From NCBI GenBank assembly GCA_964612675.1, contig CAZTDD010000063.1, positions 1-39,198 on the forward strand: a DNA stretch of 39,198 nt, read 5' to 3'. Made by a program: the position numbers and the translations under genes. This stretch comes from CAZTDD01 sp964612675 (GTDB lineage Bacteria; Hinthialibacterota; Hinthialibacteria; Hinthialibacterales; JAKPRU01). The notes under the pieces are model-generated. The model saw only the letters and a list, made by a program, of their open reading frames with translations. It searched no databases and was not told the DNA's origin. Of the stretch, positions 1 to 7,766 are shown one piece after another (the first letter of the stretch is position 1; every line of letters starts with the position of its first letter).

Positions 1-71
1 GGTAGAATCTCAGGCCGTATCGATTGAGTTCCAGGAATCCAGCGGTCCTCCCCCAAGACCGGTCTCGACAT

Positions 72-1214
72 CTACACGGCTTGAGTCGCTCGGCTGGTAT
101 TTGGGGCTTCTTGTTCTCTTTGGGCTGTGCCTTTCTGGCCGTACAGCAAACGATCCATTGCCTCCAGATAGGCTTCGTGATTTCTCCAGTCTTTGAAATC
201 AACGACTCGTCCGGCTTCATGAAGATGAATTGCCCATTTGGTCTTCACGCGGCCGAACGCCTCGTCGATCTGGAGCGGGAACAAGATCGATTTTTTGACG
301 TCCCGCTCTCTTGTAAGAATAGCCGTCGCTTCTTGATCGATCCATTTCGTGTTTGTCGAATGTTCGGAAAGAACAACGAGGATACGATCGTGTACTTTCA
401 CCGCGTCTTCCACGGCGTCCCGAATCCGCATCTCTGCATCCGCATCCGCCGGTGCCAACCAGCAGCGTATTCCTTTGGATTGCAAATCGGATTGGACTTT
501 GCGGGCGAAACGTTTATCTTTCTGCGAATACCGGATGAAACAGGTATGAAACCGAGAGATCTGGGAATCGTCGGCTACATATTCTTCGATAAGAGCATCC
601 GGAAGACCGCAGCCGCGCAGGAACACAACCGGCAGTTCTTTTGAGCGCATGATCGTACGATGATCCAGCGTGCTTGGTCCATGATGGGTACAAGAGGCCA
701 ATCCGACGGTACCGGACAGGTTGGTGTTTGCCAACGTTGTTTCGAAAAAATGAGCCGACTCAAAGCTGCATTTCGATAAATCGGTTCCGGTCAAGTTTGT
801 CCATACCAGACAGGCATCGTTCAAAAAGGCGGAAGAAACATCTGCACCCGCCAGGTTTGCTTCACTCAGGTCGGCCCAGGTCAGGTACGACTCCTTCAAG
901 CAGCTTTCTCGCAGGTCGGCGCCGCTCAAATCCGCACGAAACAGGATCGCTTCGGTGAGGTTGGCTCCGCCCAGTTTCGCCTGGCTCAGGTTCGCCCAAC
1001 GCAGATCGGCCCCCCGCAAATTCGCCCAAATGAGAAACGAATCGGAGAGATCCGCCTCGCGTAAGTCCGCTCCAGAGAGGTCTATGCGGAACAAGTTCAT
1101 TCCGCTCAGATCCGCTCCGCTGAGGTCGGGAGTTACGTCGGGATATTGCTTTTTCCAGGCGTTCCAGGCGTCGATGCCCTGATTAAGCCTGAGTACATAT
1201 TCTTGATCCGCCAT
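72..1214 (-). CDS. Pentapeptide-repeat / TIR-domain protein
   Basis: 380 residues. Residues about 30-170 are a run of A(D/N)Lxx-type pentapeptide repeats (LSGADL, LREADL, LRWANL, LAGADV and so on), which fold as a right-handed quadrilateral beta-helix. A linker with HHGPSTLDHRT and FLRGCGLPD follows, then a TIR domain (about 223-355) beginning TCFIRYSQKD, with GIRCWLAP and a WIDQE motif (W291, E295). E295 sits where the catalytic glutamate lies in NAD-cleaving TIR domains, so NADase or signalling activity is possible. No signal peptide is seen, so it is probably cytoplasmic. Upstream of the ATG is AAGGTAG at about 8 nt. It lies 111 bp behind an unrecognised gene on the same strand, a likely operon. 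Pentapeptide-TIR fusions are a known architecture; their role (defence, stress or other signalling) is inferred. Confidence 0.9.
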   Translation of the reverse strand: MADQEYVLRLNQGIDAWNAWKKQYPDVTPDLSGADLSGMNLFRIDLSGADLREADLSDSFLIWANLRGADLRWANLSQAKLGGANLTEAILFRADLSGADLRESCLKESYLTWADLSEANLAGADVSSAFLNDACLVWTNLTGTDLSKCSFESAHFFETTLANTNLSGTVGLASCTHHGPSTLDHRTIMRSKELPVVFLRGCGLPDALIEEYVADDSQISRFHTCFIRYSQKDKRFARKVQSDLQSKGIRCWLAPADADAEMRIRDAVEDAVKVHDRILVVLSEHSTNTKWIDQEATAILTRERDVKKSILFPLQIDEAFGRVKTKWAIHLHEAGRVVDFKDWRNHEAYLEAMDRLLYGQKGTAQREQEAPNTSRATQAV

Positions 1215-1325
1215 GGTGAACTACCTTGTCAGCGGGTTTCTACAGATTGATCGGACGGAGAGTTCTTTACGCGTTTGTACGAATTTCTCAGGATGCTGGA
1301 GTATTTCTCTCTACGCGGTGGGAAT

Positions 1326-2240
1326 TCAGTTACGTCCGAAGATCTTCGACATGAATGCCATCCGACGCGTCTTCTTTTTGGGATTGGCCTCCTCCTGTGA
1401 GGTGCTATCGCTGCTGTCCCCTTGCTTCTCCATCCGTTTCAAAACCTCGTCCATGAATTCGATCACTTTTTGGATGTCATGCATCAGTATGCGTCGTTTT
1501 TCAAGGGATACATCCATTTCAGCAAGAGCTTTCTCCAGCTCTCCCACCGTTATCTTTGCCGGTTTGGGTACCTTCTCCCCACCGACCCGTTTCGCTGCGG
1601 TGTATATGCCCGCGATTCGTTCCATCGTCTTGGGTTTGATCTCGGACTGAATTTCCAAGACCTTTTCCTTGATAAACCCCTTGGCGAAATCTCCTAATCG
1701 GTTGCCGAGATCGTATTCACGGGAATAGAGGTCGTTCTGGGACTTCAGTTGATCGAGAAGAGCGCGAAAGTAGAGAACAATGATACTGCGAATCCGGGAT
1801 CGACTGATCTTTGCCCCCCCGGACATCATCTCGAGGAATTCTTTCTTGATGTTATGCTTTGTGTGGGTTCGATCGAGGATAACCCGCTCGCAACGCTTCA
1901 GGGTATTCAGCGTCTCTTTCTTTTCTGCAAGACTGAACACAATGAAGGCCGCTGTGAAGAGAAAATCTACGACCTGTTTACAGCTGGCAATGGACTGACT
2001 ACAGGCTTGGTAGCGCTCGTCATCGCTAACCTCCATCTCCTTGCGAAGCAATTCCTGCTGGTTCTCTTTGGACATACGGACCGACGCGGAAGACATGACC
2101 TTGTCGATCGTGTCAAAGACCGGCTTTCCGTTCTTGAAACGCAAGACAACCTGAGAACGATGAAGACCCGGGTTCTGCTCAAGGTAGTCATCAATCAGCG
2201 CTTCCTTGAACTGGTCCGAGGTTTTAGTTGCTTTTCCCAT
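1326..2240 (-). CDS. Unrecognised protein upstream of the TIR gene
   Basis: 304 residues from the ATG at 2240; the open frame runs 18 codons further upstream, but the ATG at 2240 has a GAGGGG stretch roughly 15 nt upstream and the extension looks non-coding. I do not recognise a family. The sequence is mostly helical and charged. One hydrophobic stretch (VVDFLFTAAFIVFSLA, about residues 89-104) could be a buried helix or one membrane segment. Lys/Glu-rich helices follow, then a basic tail containing PKKKTRR. It shares strand and a 111-bp gap with the TIR gene, so the two are probably cotranscribed from the promoter at 2364-2392. A partner or sensor for the TIR protein is possible but unproven. 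Confidence 0.7.
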   Translation of the reverse strand: MGKATKTSDQFKEALIDDYLEQNPGLHRSQVVLRFKNGKPVFDTIDKVMSSASVRMSKENQQELLRKEMEVSDDERYQACSQSIASCKQVVDFLFTAAFIVFSLAEKKETLNTLKRCERVILDRTHTKHNIKKEFLEMMSGGAKISRSRIRSIIVLYFRALLDQLKSQNDLYSREYDLGNRLGDFAKGFIKEKVLEIQSEIKPKTMERIAGIYTAAKRVGGEKVPKPAKITVGELEKALAEMDVSLEKRRILMHDIQKVIEFMDEVLKRMEKQGDSSDSTSQEEANPKKKTRRMAFMSKIFGRN

Positions 2241-2824
2241 GTTCAATACAAAACCGCCCCTCTGATGAGACGCCACCGCTGGAACTGCAAACAAGGAAGC
2301 CCTTGTTCGATTCCTCCTTCAGCATAGAAAAAGCCACAGGTGACTATGAATGCAGATGATAAGATTATATTGGTTATCGAAACCAAATACAATCGCTATA
2401 ACCCATATTCTTTTGCGTTCTATTCAAGGGTGCAAGTCTATTGTTCTCCGAGCGACAGAATTCCTCTCAGTAAAAGTCGTCAGAAAATAGGAAGAACACC
2501 CTGTTTTGGTCGCCATCTGCACATTTGAAGCCGCTTTGCAGGTTCGTTCGCTGAAGGCAAAACCGTCTACCGTTTCACCTATTCCGGGGGAAAAAAAACT
2601 CCATTCTCGGCAGATTTGTAACGAAACGTTGTCTCCCCCCTTGTGGAAATAAGCACACTGGGACTACGGAAAGAGCGTTCCGCAGAGAACTTGCACAAGA
2701 TGCATCGATTCTCTTAAACTCGGACCTTCTTCAACGCGATCTGAGGCTCTGGAGGGAGCTACCAATCGGCAAGAACCGCCCGGTGAGAGCTTTCGATGGG
2801 CCTTACAAAAGAGGAGGTAGACCG
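2241..2824. other. Intergenic region between TIR operon and GH130 fragment
   Basis: 584 bp between divergent genes. It holds the minus-strand promoter at 2364-2392. The 62-codon frame at 2340-2528 has no recognisable product or ribosome-binding site. I see no convincing plus-strand promoter, RNA gene or terminator in the remainder. Confidence 0.5.
2364..2392 (-). promoter_or_regulatory. Near-consensus sigma-70 promoter with dyad in the spacer
   Basis: Read on the minus strand: -35 TTGTAT (2387-2392), a 17-nt spacer, and -10 TATAAT (2364-2369). The spacer itself is TTGGTTTCGATAACCAA, a perfect 6-bp inverted repeat around 5 nt, placed where a repressor would block polymerase. The predicted transcript would start near 2357 and run about 115 nt to the ATG at 2240. 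Confidence 0.6.
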
Positions 2825-3250
2825 GTGAGACTCAGACGATTCGACGGAAACCCCATTCTGGCGCCGAATCCGGATAATCCGTGGGAGAATTTGGCGGTGT
2901 TCAATCCGGGGGCCTGGTATGACGAGGACCGGGGAGAGGTGTTTCTGCTTTACAGGTCCGCCGAGTCCCACCGTGAGTACAAGTGCTATTTCGGGCTGGC
3001 GACCAGTAGGGACGGCTATCACTTTGAACGAGTTTCGGATCGGCCTGTATTGAGTCCGAGCGAGGACGGAAACGACGCCGCAGATGATCGCGGATTCGAC
3101 ACCTCAAGGATGGGGGAGCATGCTTATAGGCTGGTGGCACAGTCTGGATTGGTCCGGGCTTGTCCAGGCGCTTCACAACCGGGTACTAACGGATGCCTGG
3201 TCGCCGTTCTCGCTTTTTATTTTGATTTTATTGATCAAAGGAATCCTTAA
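2825..3250 (+). pseudogene. GH130-type glycoside phosphorylase, N-terminal fragment
   Basis: GTG start at 2825 with a perfect AGGAGG (2812-2817) 7 nt upstream. The first 85-90 residues match the N-terminal blade of GH130 mannoside phosphorylases: FDGNPILAPNPDNPWE, VFNPGAWYDE, VFLLYRSAE, FGLATSRDGYHFE, PVLSPSEDG. The family is normally some 330-400 residues, and the catalytic aspartate lies beyond this segment. After about 3085 the frame no longer resembles GH130; it reads through the overlapping symporter frame and stops at 3250 after 141 codons. The good start signals suggest it descends from a real gene. The loss is either a genomic deletion or an assembly join. It cannot be a working phosphorylase. 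Confidence 0.8.
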
Positions 3251-4286
3251 TAGTATGGCCGGACCGACACCCGGCTATGGAATGCAGCATGTGCTCGCCA
3301 CACGCAACCCCAGGGAGGCTGCTCTCGAAAACGGTTGGATTTCCCTTGTCGCTTTTTTCCCGCGATTCCTGATGATTTCGGCGATCGTTGTACTGGGCCT
3401 GGTTTTCTTCTCGCCGGAGATGAACGCGATGGGCGCGGACGTGGACGGGGAACAGATCTTGCCGCACGTCATCAATCGATTCCTTCGACCGGGGCTTGTC
3501 GGCATTGTACTGGCGGGTCTGCTCGCGGCTTTTATGAGCACGTTCGATTCCACGGTAAACGCAGGCACAGCCTATATTGCCAACGATATTTACAAACGGT
3601 ATATCAACCCAAATGCTTCGGATAGAAAATACGTTATTGTCAGTTATATCTGTTCGATCTCCGTGGTCCTTATCGGGATTGTCTTCGGTCTGATGACGGA
3701 GTCGATTCACAGTGTGACGAAGTGGATTGTCGGTGCCTTGTTCGGAGGATTTACGGCACCGAACATCCTCAAATGGCACTGGTGGCGTTTCAACGGGTAC
3801 GGTTTTTTTGCGGGGATGGTTGCCGGGGCGGTCGCTGCGATAGCGTTTCCGAAGTTTTTCCCCGAGGTGGATATACTGTATGGATTCTTCTTTATCGTAG
3901 CATTCAGCGGTATCGCATCGGTCGTTGTGTGTCTTTTGACACCGCCCGAAGACGAGGAGACGTTGGACAGTTTTTATATCGAGGTTCGTCCCTGGGGTTT
4001 TTGGAAGCCTGTTTATGCACGTCTGCGTTCAAGACTGCCGGAGCTGCGGGAGAACCGCGATTTCATAAGAGACTTCACGAATTGCCTGGTCGGGATCGTA
4101 TGGCAGACAAGCCTGGTGACGACACCGATGTATATCGTCATTCGGCAGTTTTTCCCGCTTTGCATTTCTCTATTGGTTCTTGCGGTTACCACAATTTATC
4201 TGAAATTCAGCTGGTACGACAAACTCGGACGCGGGAAGATGTATACGGCGGAGGATACGAGACCGGTGGCGCAAGAGACTGCGTGA
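3084..4286 (+). pseudogene. Sodium:solute symporter family protein, C-terminal part
   Basis: 400 codons whose sequence from about residue 7 (PQGWGSMLIGWW) matches the second half of SSS-family symporters: GPTPGYGMQHVLATRNPREAAL, FLRPGLVGIVLAGLLAAFMSTFDSTVNAG, and about eight hydrophobic segments. Full-length relatives are usually 550-650 residues, so the first transmembrane helices are missing. The ATG at 3084 has no convincing ribosome-binding site and lies inside the GH130 fragment in another frame. The start is therefore arbitrary: homology simply begins here. Downstream the reading frame is intact to the stop, which fits one recent deletion or an assembly join rather than long decay. A sodium-coupled sugar symporter beside a glycoside phosphorylase would be a logical original pair. 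Confidence 0.75.
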
Positions 4287-4337
4287 TGGGTAGTTGATAT
4301 ACATCTTGAACGTGACGCTGGTCGATATGTAGCGCCC

Positions 4338-4384
4338 GGGTTCATCCCGGGCGACAGTCCACACAGCGGGTTCATCCCGGGCGA
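4338..4384. repeat. Short direct repeat, two copies of GGGTTCATCCCGGGCGA
   Basis: A 17-bp sequence occurs at 4338-4354 and again at 4368-4384, start-to-start 30 bp. The first copy is extended to CCCGGGTTCATCCCGGG, which is also a small inverted repeat. It lies in the 112-bp gap between the convergent symporter fragment and aldo/keto reductase, as intergenic REP-like elements often do. It could act as a transcript end. Confidence 0.6.
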
Positions 4385-4398
4385 TCCTTGGCGACACT

Positions 4399-5298
4399 TC
4401 ACGCGGACAAATACTTATTCATATTCTCAATGGCCTCATCGATTTCGGCCGTGGTTTTGAAACCGATTACCACTGCGTCGACGCAATCCAGCTGCATTAC
4501 ATACTTGATGGCCGCTTCACGCTGTGCGGGATCTTTAAAATCTCCGTTGGCGATCAGTTTCATACCGATCACACCCGTCCCGTTATCGTGGATCTTTCGG
4601 ATATCTGTCACACATTGTTCGACATCGCCGACCAGCCCCCACTTGTTCTCCACGGTATCCATGTGCGCGCCGTTGTGATTCACGCGAAGGAGCGCCACGT
4701 CGGGCCATGTGGTTTTCGTCATCGCATCGAGTCCGCGTGTACCGTGAACGGAAGCGCCCATCGAGCGGACCGCGTCTTTGTCCTTTGCCTCACAAAGCGT
4801 GTCCATCTGTCTTTTCAGCGCGTCGGGCCAATCATCGGTACTCACGCAATGCAAAAGAAACGAGTCGAAATAGTCGGTCTTCAGTTCCTTACGAAAGCGG
4901 TCGATTTCGGTCCACGGATCGCGGTTGTTTCCCCACTTCATTTTCGTTTGAATCGTATAGGTATCCCGGTCGATTCCTTCGAGGGCCTTAACCAGCATTT
5001 CATGCATTTGGTCGTAGTTGTCGGCGGTGTCGAAGAAGCGGACGCCGCGCTCGTAGGCGTGCCTGACCAACCGGGTGAACTCTTTCTGTCCGAGGTTTCG
5101 TTGAACTTCGCCCCCGTTCGTCCCTGTGCCCAAGCCCAGTCGTGTTACCTTGACTCCCGATTTTCCGAGCGCCACCCAATCTGTTGCGGCCCGTTTCTTT
5201 TGACTGGGTTCTGCGGACCAGACAGCGGGTACGCCGGCGGCAATGCTCGCTGCCGCCACACCGGATCTGAGAAAATCACGACGGTTCAACTTGGACAT
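4399..5298 (-). CDS. Tat-exported aldo/keto reductase
   Basis: 299 residues from the ATG at 5298, preceded by GGAGG at 5 nt. The frame continues 24 codons upstream but that part is unlikely to be translated. The N-terminus NRRDFLRSG followed by an Ala-rich hydrophobic stretch is a twin-arginine signal, so the enzyme is probably folded with cofactor and then exported. The AKR barrel follows, with the catalytic tetrad visible: D90 and Y95 in FFDTADNYDQ, K119 in IQTKMKW, and H150 in FLLHCV. These enzymes reduce carbonyls, or oxidise sugars, using NADP(H); the substrate cannot be told. It stands alone, convergent with the symporter fragment. Confidence 0.88.
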   Translation of the reverse strand: MSKLNRRDFLRSGVAAASIAAGVPAVWSAEPSQKKRAATDWVALGKSGVKVTRLGLGTGTNGGEVQRNLGQKEFTRLVRHAYERGVRFFDTADNYDQMHEMLVKALEGIDRDTYTIQTKMKWGNNRDPWTEIDRFRKELKTDYFDSFLLHCVSTDDWPDALKRQMDTLCEAKDKDAVRSMGASVHGTRGLDAMTKTTWPDVALLRVNHNGAHMDTVENKWGLVGDVEQCVTDIRKIHDNGTGVIGMKLIANGDFKDPAQREAAIKYVMQLDCVDAVVIGFKTTAEIDEAIENMNKYLSA

Positions 5299-5575
5299 GG
5301 GATACCTCCAGTAGCCGATCGGTATGGACTGAGTTCGTTTCTGCGAATATGTTGAGAGAATGATACTCAATTCCGCTGATTTGGCATGTCTTCCCTGCCG
5401 TGAAAAGCTACTTCAAAAACGTGGGATCTTGTCTTTTCGATAGGTGGAGCCCCCCGGGATATCTCTCCTAACTTGCTTATGAGAATAGAGTTACTGCAAA
5501 AGAAGGCAACTTGTATCGGTCACGGCCGATCTTTTGGTATGCTATCTTTCAAAAGAGTTCGGGGGCTTTCCGATC

Positions 5576-6190
5576 ATGCAAAAGCTGTTTCCCGTACGGT
5601 TGTTTCTTTCGTTCGTTTTGGCTATCGCGATTCTGTTTACAGGAGGTCCGCTTATGAGTCTCGCAAAAGACGATCTTCTTCTGTTCGACTTTGATTCGCC
5701 TGAGAAGGCAAAGGAGTGGTATGCGATCAACGATGTAGTCATGGGAGGCGTATCGAACAGCCGGCTGGAGATCGAAGAAGATGGAACGGGAGTTTTCTGG
5801 GGACGAGTGTCTTTGGAGAACAACGGCGGTTTTGCATCGGTGCGAAAACGAGAGAAAGAGTCCGAGGTTTACGATCTGAGCAAATATGACGGAGTCGCTC
5901 TTCGCATCCTGGGCGATGGGAAATCTTACAAATTTACGTTCAAGACCGCGCCGCAATTCGACAGTGTGGTTTATCAACATCGATTTGAAACAAAGAAGAA
6001 CGAATGGAAAGTCGTGAATATTCCGTTCAAAGAATTCATTCCCACCTACCACGGGCGCGTTGTGAAGAACGCACCCCAACTGGATCCACACAAGATAAAG
6101 ACCTTCGGTTTCCTGATATCGGAGAAACAGGAAGGCTCTTTTCGCTTGGAAATCGACTGGATCCGGGCTTACAAGGTGCTTGAGGATTGA
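5576..6190 (+). CDS. CIA30-family protein with possible signal peptide
   Basis: 204 residues from the ATG at 5576. The core matches the CIA30 (complex I intermediate-associated protein 30) beta-sandwich family: LLLFDFDSPEKAKEW, NDVVMGGVSNS, WGRVSLENNGGFASVR, DGVALRILGDGKSYKFTF, and a C-terminal GFLISEKQEGSFRLEIDWI. With this start there is a hydrophobic N-terminus (LFLSFVLAIAILF) that looks like a signal peptide. An internal ATG at 5654 has a perfect AGGAGGT (5641-5647) 6 nt upstream, much better than anything ahead of 5576. It would give a 178-residue cytoplasmic form starting MSLAKDD. The role in bacteria is poorly defined; the fold is related to carbohydrate-binding sandwiches. Confidence 0.82.
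   Translation: MQKLFPVRLFLSFVLAIAILFTGGPLMSLAKDDLLLFDFDSPEKAKEWYAINDVVMGGVSNSRLEIEEDGTGVFWGRVSLENNGGFASVRKREKESEVYDLSKYDGVALRILGDGKSYKFTFKTAPQFDSVVYQHRFETKKNEWKVVNIPFKEFIPTYHGRVVKNAPQLDPHKIKTFGFLISEKQEGSFRLEIDWIRAYKVLED
5654..5656 (+). promoter_or_regulatory. Strong internal start (AGGAGGT at 5641-5647)
   Basis: The best ribosome-binding site of the CIA30 gene serves an internal ATG that begins just after the hydrophobic segment. Either this is the only true start and the hydrophobic leader is chance, or the gene makes secreted and cytoplasmic forms. Confidence 0.5.
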
Positions 6191-6389
6191 GGGGGGGGGA
6201 TTCGGTAGAACGATCGTCCTGACACGCCGTTCTTTTGTGCCTGTGTCTCGGCCGGGCTGCGCGGAATAATCCCTGGTGGTTTGTCCGGCAAACGTAGCGA
6301 CGCGACATTTTCCACTTTGTTTCCATCGGCTATTTCTTAGAATTCCTTCACACAAAGAGGAACTAGAAATCAAGAAAGGACAGCAGCTG

Positions 6390-7415
6390 ATGAAACAAAG
6401 AGCAAAGGAAATGGTCTATGGCGGTAGCGCGTTTGCGCGGGCGGATGAAGGCAGCGACAGCGTCTTCTACGCAAACGCACGATTTGTGAGTCATTTGGAT
6501 GAAGTGGCTTTGGCCACAGTCGAACAACTTATCGGTTCGCTCGTCAAGCAGCCCGCCCCTGTCATTTTGGACCTCATGGCGAGTTGGGATTCTCATATTC
6601 CCGATACGATTCGCCCGTCGAAAGTCGTCGGGCTCGGGTTGAATCACGAAGAACTGGATACGAACCCAAAACTGACGGAAACTGTGATCCAAGATATCAA
6701 CGCGAATCCACGTTTACCGTTCCCCGACAATGCTTTTGACATTGTTTTGAATACGGTATCCGTGGATTATATCACGAAGCCTTTTGATGTCTTCCACGAA
6801 GTCGCACGCGTATTGAAGCCCGGAGGCCAGTTTATTGTCATATTCTCGAACCGGATGTTTCCGGAGAAGGCTGTGAAGATCTGGCGTCAGTCAGGCGACC
6901 AGGAACGCATCATCATGGTCGAAGATTTCTTTGAAGACGTCCCTGCTTTCGGGAAGACATCCATATTCACCTCGCAGGGGAAGCCGAGACCGCAAGGGGA
7001 CAAATACGCGGAAGTCTCTCGATACAGCGATCCGGTCTTTGCTATCTATGCGCACAAAGCCGGAGGCGATGCTGACCGTTCAGAGACGGTCGATACAGTG
7101 TCGATTCTGCCTGCTTGCGAGACGGATTATGAGGAACGGATGGTGGAGGGGCATCCCTGCTGCCCGCACTGTCAGGAACGAATGAAAAAATGGGCTGTTC
7201 CCCAAAGTCCGTTCACCGAATGGGATACGGACTACATGTTCATCTGTTTCAACGACACCTGCCCTTACCTGATGCGGGGGTGGAATGTGATGAATGAACA
7301 GGGGAACATCGGCTTCTCCTACCGGATGATGTACAACCCGGAACGGAAGCGGTTCGCGCCGGTGCCCGTCCCGACCTTGGGGGCGCTCAAGGAAGGCATT
7401 ATCGAAGATCACTAG
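6390..7415 (+). CDS. Class I SAM methyltransferase with C-terminal zinc ribbon
   Basis: 341 residues from the ATG at 6390, which has AAAGGA about 9 nt upstream; the longer frame from 6276 lacks support. The Rossmann methyltransferase domain shows motif I as VILDLMASWDSHIP (58-71), VVGLGLNHEEL, a QDINANPRLPFPDNAFDIVL acidic-loop region, and VLKPGGQFIVIFSNRMFP (type 11 style). The C-terminus adds C258-x2-C261 and C286-x4-C291, a probable zinc ribbon. The methyltransferase half resembles a widespread bacterial and plant family of unknown substrate; the zinc-ribbon addition is less usual and may bind nucleic acid or a partner. It has no evident operon partners. Confidence 0.85.
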   Translation: MKQRAKEMVYGGSAFARADEGSDSVFYANARFVSHLDEVALATVEQLIGSLVKQPAPVILDLMASWDSHIPDTIRPSKVVGLGLNHEELDTNPKLTETVIQDINANPRLPFPDNAFDIVLNTVSVDYITKPFDVFHEVARVLKPGGQFIVIFSNRMFPEKAVKIWRQSGDQERIIMVEDFFEDVPAFGKTSIFTSQGKPRPQGDKYAEVSRYSDPVFAIYAHKAGGDADRSETVDTVSILPACETDYEERMVEGHPCCPHCQERMKKWAVPQSPFTEWDTDYMFICFNDTCPYLMRGWNVMNEQGNIGFSYRMMYNPERKRFAPVPVPTLGALKEGIIEDH

Positions 7416-7448
7416 GTAAGGTACCCACCCGCAATCAACGTACTCTCC

Positions 7449-7472
7449 AGGGGCGGCCGGTCGGTCGCCCCT
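7449..7472 (+). terminator. Possible terminator hairpin after the methyltransferase gene
   Basis: AGGGGCG (7449-7455) pairs with CGCCCCT (7466-7472). No clear T-tract follows, so it may be a REP-like hairpin rather than an intrinsic terminator. Confidence 0.35.
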
Positions 7473-7579
7473 TCCTGTTATGCCTCTTTCAATTCGTTTG
7501 TGCGTGCCCTCTCATTTTCAGTCTACCTGGAATGCTCCGGACCTTGGCGGCTTGGATCGTCTTGCCCAATCCGACCGTC

Positions 7580-7596
7580 TATAGAAACATTCTATA
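7580..7596. promoter_or_regulatory. Operator-like dyad upstream of the efflux operon
   Basis: TATAGAAACATTCTATA is a perfect 7-bp inverted repeat around 3 nt, in the AT-rich part of the region ahead of the efflux operon and about 170 bp before its first ATG. It has the form of a dimeric repressor site. No regulator gene lies next to it. Confidence 0.45.
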
Positions 7597-7766
7597 TCGT
7601 GCTTAAAATAAAGATCCGTTCTTGAACGTTATACATATTTGAATCGGTATTTCTGTCTGGAGAACCAACGGACCTGGGGAACGGGCACGGGGGCTCATGC
7701 GTTTACCATTCACGAACACGTATTCTTCTTTGCGAGGTTGTGATTTTGAGGAAAGAGAGCTATTGG

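Larger units (their letters stand above)
7416..7766. other. Intergenic region upstream of the efflux operon
   Basis: 351 bp holding the hairpin at 7449-7472 and the dyad at 7580-7596. The stretch 7600-7650 is AT-rich and may contain the promoter, but no hexamer pair with good spacing stands out. No small gene or RNA recognised. Confidence 0.4.

Noticed and set aside
2300..2325. GTTCGATTCC, resembling a tRNA T-loop
   Set aside because: Flanking bases do not form the T stem and no acceptor or anticodon arm is present.
2340..2528. 62-codon plus-strand frame
   Set aside because: No ribosome-binding site or recognisable sequence; overlaps the minus-strand promoter.
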